From positions 1 through 36,455 of IMG/VR virus record IMGVR_UViG_3300027971_000116: a DNA stretch of 36,455 bases; one strand, 5' to 3'. Source of the DNA: a virus. Below, piece by piece: positions 34,772 through 36,455 of this stretch (position 1 is its first letter; each line of letters starts with the position of its first letter). The translations under genes and the position numbers were made by a program. The notes under the pieces were generated by a model that was not told the DNA's origin, did no database searches, and worked only from the letters and a program-made list of their open reading frames with translations.

Positions 34772-34795
34772 AAAGATTAATAGAGAGAACATACC

Positions 34796-35569
34796 GTGGC
34801 ATTAACAAAAGTTTCGCCTTCCTTATTCCAAGTATCGAATAATATAACATCAGTTACCGTTGGTGGCTCCGCTAATACCATTTCGTTGACATTTGATAGC
34901 AATGGTGTTATCACTGGCGCATCAAACAATGCGGTAAGTGTTGCGAATACTGCAATCACTGGTAACATTATCAGTTCGCAGATTACATCGGTGGCTAATA
35001 CACAGATTAGTGGTAACATTACTGCGGCTCAGATTACTTCTGTTGCCAATACACAATTAACTGGTCTAATCCAAGCTGCACAAATTGGATCCGCTAATGC
35101 CACTTTAGTTACTTCTGGTACATTACCAAAAACAAGATTACCAACCGGTAGTGTGTTGCAAGTGGTAACCTCTACTAACTCAACTCAATATAGCACAGTA
35201 TCAAGCACTTTTGCCGCTACAGGAATTGCCGCAACAATTACACCAACAAGCGCAACTAGCAATATTCTTGTTATGGTTCATGTGTCGGATTGCTGTAACG
35301 CATACACAAACGGAAGTTTGCTCGGATTAAAGTTGTATCGTGCCTCTACTGCCATTATTTCGTTTGGCTACTATGTAGGCTTCAACACTGGAGGCGTACT
35401 AACTACAGACATTGGAACTTGTTCAACTTCGTATCTAGATTCACCAGCAACAACTTCAGCAACTACCTATACAGTATATTTTGCAAGTACAAATAATACT
35501 GGAACAATGTATGTAAATTACAACGCAGGTTCTACTTCAACAGTCACAATCATGGAGATAGCCGCATGA
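34796..35569 (+). CDS. Tail fibre protein, second copy of duplicated cassette
   Basis: 257 residues from a GTG start with AGAGAG upstream. The N-terminus (ALTKVSPSLFQVSNNITSV) differs from the first copy; three 17-residue repeats begin at residue 48; LIQAAQIGSANATLVTSGTLP and RLPTGSVLQVV are shared with the first copy. The tip starts TITPTSATSNILVMV, contains an unusual Cys pair (DCCNAY), and ends VTIMEIAA. A probable receptor-binding fibre with a different specificity from the first copy. Stop overlaps the next start (ATGA). Confidence 0.8.
   Translation: MALTKVSPSLFQVSNNITSVTVGGSANTISLTFDSNGVITGASNNAVSVANTAITGNIISSQITSVANTQISGNITAAQITSVANTQLTGLIQAAQIGSANATLVTSGTLPKTRLPTGSVLQVVTSTNSTQYSTVSSTFAATGIAATITPTSATSNILVMVHVSDCCNAYTNGSLLGLKLYRASTAIISFGYYVGFNTGGVLTTDIGTCSTSYLDSPATTSATTYTVYFASTNNTGTMYVNYNAGSTSTVTIMEIAA
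34937..35089 (+). repeat. 51-bp fibre repeats in the 34796 gene
   Basis: Units 34937-34987, 34988-35038 and 35039-35089 encode SVANTxI(T/S)GNI-type 17-residue repeats, the last being the degenerate SVANTQLTGLIQAAQIG form, as in the first cassette. Confidence 0.85.
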
Positions 35570-35838
35570 ACAAACATGATGCAATTTATAAAACACATCC
35601 AAATGTTGTCAGTATTGGCGGTGACAATGCTTTTGATGCTCAAGGCAATCCTGTTGCTTATAATGAAGCCACAGTTCAAGCATATATTGATGCTCATGCC
35701 TACATAGAAAATCGTGCAAAAGAATACCCATCTTTCATAGATTACCTTGATGGTGTTGTAAAAGGTGACCAAACTCAGATTGACAAATACATAGCCGACT
35801 GCCAAGCAGTTAAGACTAAGTATCCAAAACCGTCATAA
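35566..35838 (+). CDS. Fibre partner protein, second copy
   Basis: 90 residues, paralog of the 34484 protein. Both share NKHDAI at the start, AFDAQGNPVAYNEATVQ in the middle and AVK(S/T)KYPKPS at the end. The region after the centre differs (EYPSFIDYLDGVVKGDQTQ) and is shorter by the ALYHQS-type segment. Divergence is concentrated where a contact with a different fibre might lie; that link is an inference. Confidence 0.8.
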   Translation: MNKHDAIYKTHPNVVSIGGDNAFDAQGNPVAYNEATVQAYIDAHAYIENRAKEYPSFIDYLDGVVKGDQTQIDKYIADCQAVKTKYPKPS

Positions 35839-35841
35839 ATA
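35834..35841 (+). promoter_or_regulatory. Late promoter (CATAAATA) overlapping a stop codon
   Basis: Same arrangement as at 34764: the TAA stop codon (35836-35838) of the partner gene is inside CATAAATA. It ends 22 bases before the TTG start at 35864. Confidence 0.65.
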
Positions 35842-35863
35842 CAGTATAACATAGGAACACATT

Positions 35864-36286
35864 TTGAGTTATTTAGGAAACCAACCGGTAAGTGGTGCAA
35901 TCAGAAGTCAGTTCTTTTCTGGAACAGGCTCAACCACGACTTTCAATTTGTCATATGAGTATGGCAATGAAGCTTCCGTATTAGTCTTTATTACTGGTGT
36001 TAAACAGAAGACTGATTCATATGCAGTAATCAATGGTCAAATAGTTTTTACAACTGCACCACCAAGTGCAACAGATAACATTGAAGTTATTTACCTTGGT
36101 GGTTCTGTCGTAACCACACCTTATTTGGCCGCAGATACATATGGTATAGTCAGAATAAATGCTTCGACATTAACACAAAATTGCACGATTACAACAGGGT
36201 ATAATGCGTCCTCTGCCGGCCCTTTAACAATCGCAAATAATGTTGTGGTAACGGTGGCAAATTCTAGTGTATGGACAATATTTTAA
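35864..36286 (+). CDS. Short fibre-region protein with FSGTG beta domain
   Basis: 140 residues. SYLGNQPVSGAIRSQFFSGTGSTTTFNLSY to FTTAPPSATDNIEVIYLGG (about 2-84) is the same beta domain found twice in the 32204 fibre. The C-terminal part (TYGIVRINASTLTQNCTITTGYN, VVTVANSSVWTIF) resembles a phage-tail terminal beta domain. The start is TTG at 35864 with AGGA at 35853-35856; no in-frame ATG exists nearby. Likely a tail-fibre or decoration component. Confidence 0.75.
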   Translation: MSYLGNQPVSGAIRSQFFSGTGSTTTFNLSYEYGNEASVLVFITGVKQKTDSYAVINGQIVFTTAPPSATDNIEVIYLGGSVVTTPYLAADTYGIVRINASTLTQNCTITTGYNASSAGPLTIANNVVVTVANSSVWTIF

Positions 36287-36294
36287 GGTAAATT

Positions 36295-36455
36295 ATGGCG
36301 GGAAAATTAGTCGTAGATACAATTGATACAGATAATGCGTTTATCACATTAAACGTACAGCAATCTCAAATTGCTACCATGAATGTCTCTGGCATTTATA
36401 GCAATACTGGTGTTAAGATGATTGGTGCCAATGGTACTGTAAGTAATACTGCAAT
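36295..36455 (+). CDS. Fibre-like protein, truncated by the window end
   Basis: ATG 36295 after TAAGGTAAATT. The 53 visible residues begin AGKLVVDTIDTDNAFITLNV and continue with QIATMNVSGIYSNTGVKMIG, a pattern typical of fibre N-termini. The C-terminal part lies outside the window, so type and length are unknown. Confidence 0.7.
   Translation, partial: MAGKLVVDTIDTDNAFITLNVQQSQIATMNVSGIYSNTGVKMIGANGTVSNTA

Noticed and set aside
32837-35089. Regular repeats that could suggest a CRISPR or VNTR array
   Set aside because: Units are contiguous, in frame, 51 bp, and encode a 17-residue fibre shaft motif; there are no spacers.
1-36455. tRNA genes, integrase, transposase or defence genes
   Set aside because: I looked for tRNA-like cloverleaves and typical motifs and found none; the window is filled with phage structural, replication and lysis-related genes.

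Overview
This window is a contiguous piece of the genome of a T4-like contractile-tailed phage. It has low GC, very tight gene packing, ATGA-type overlaps and exact T4-type late promoters. The gene repertoire (gp32, gp33, gp59, DsbA-like, gp4, gp5, gp6, gp8, gp25, gp26, gp48, gp53, a very large 2-kilo-residue baseplate protein) looks like the aquatic T4-like myoviruses (cyanophages, pelagimyophages and relatives) rather than enteric T4. The host is Gram-negative, because the phage carries an outer-membrane barrel protein and several peptidoglycan-cleaving domains. The sequence alone does not identify the host further. I see no tRNA, rRNA, CRISPR array, insertion sequence or integrase.

Layout. 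(1) 1-2360, plus strand: a small outer-membrane barrel protein, two conserved phage proteins of unknown role, a SleB-like cell-wall hydrolase with a lipoprotein-type leader, and a one-helix membrane protein. (2) 2376-5383, plus strand: the replication and late-transcription block. It holds a DsbA-like DNA-binding protein, a Cys-rich acidic protein, the late-transcription coactivator gp33, the helicase loader gp59, an inserted HAD-type nucleotidase and the ssDNA-binding protein gp32, and it closes with a strong intrinsic terminator. (3) 5426-13990, minus strand: transcribed in the order gp4-like nuclease, a conserved structural protein, a tube-fold gp54-like protein, gp26, a small gp51-like frame with no start of its own, then three large related proteins. 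The three share N-terminal and C-terminal modules but differ in the middle (Gly-rich hinge; GH19 glycosidase; M15 peptidase). (4) 14022-31105, plus strand: the baseplate block gp48, gp53, gp27-like, gp5, gp25, gp6, gp7-like, gp8 and the giant gp10-like protein. (5) 31107 to the end, plus strand: tail-fibre territory with short beta-structured proteins, fibre genes carrying 51-bp repeats, small conserved partner proteins, a duplicated fibre-plus-partner cassette and a truncated last fibre gene.

How it fits together. Regions 3 and 4 are divergent from a roughly 30-bp gap and together encode almost a whole baseplate, hub and tail-tube start. The most notable points are: (a) the gp51-like frame lies in the -1 frame of gp26 right after a perfect T-TTT-TTC slippery heptamer and has no usable start, suggesting programmed -1 frameshifting as in lambda G/GT; (b) the genes that follow are three near-equal-length tape-measure-like paralogs, two with different peptidoglycan-cleaving domains, while the spike protein gp5 lacks the lysozyme domain of T4; (c) four consecutive baseplate proteins carry copies of the same GGxGY beta module; (d) late promoters in the fibre region are fused to the stop codons of the preceding genes. 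All functional names come from recognising sequence motifs by eye; no database search was run.
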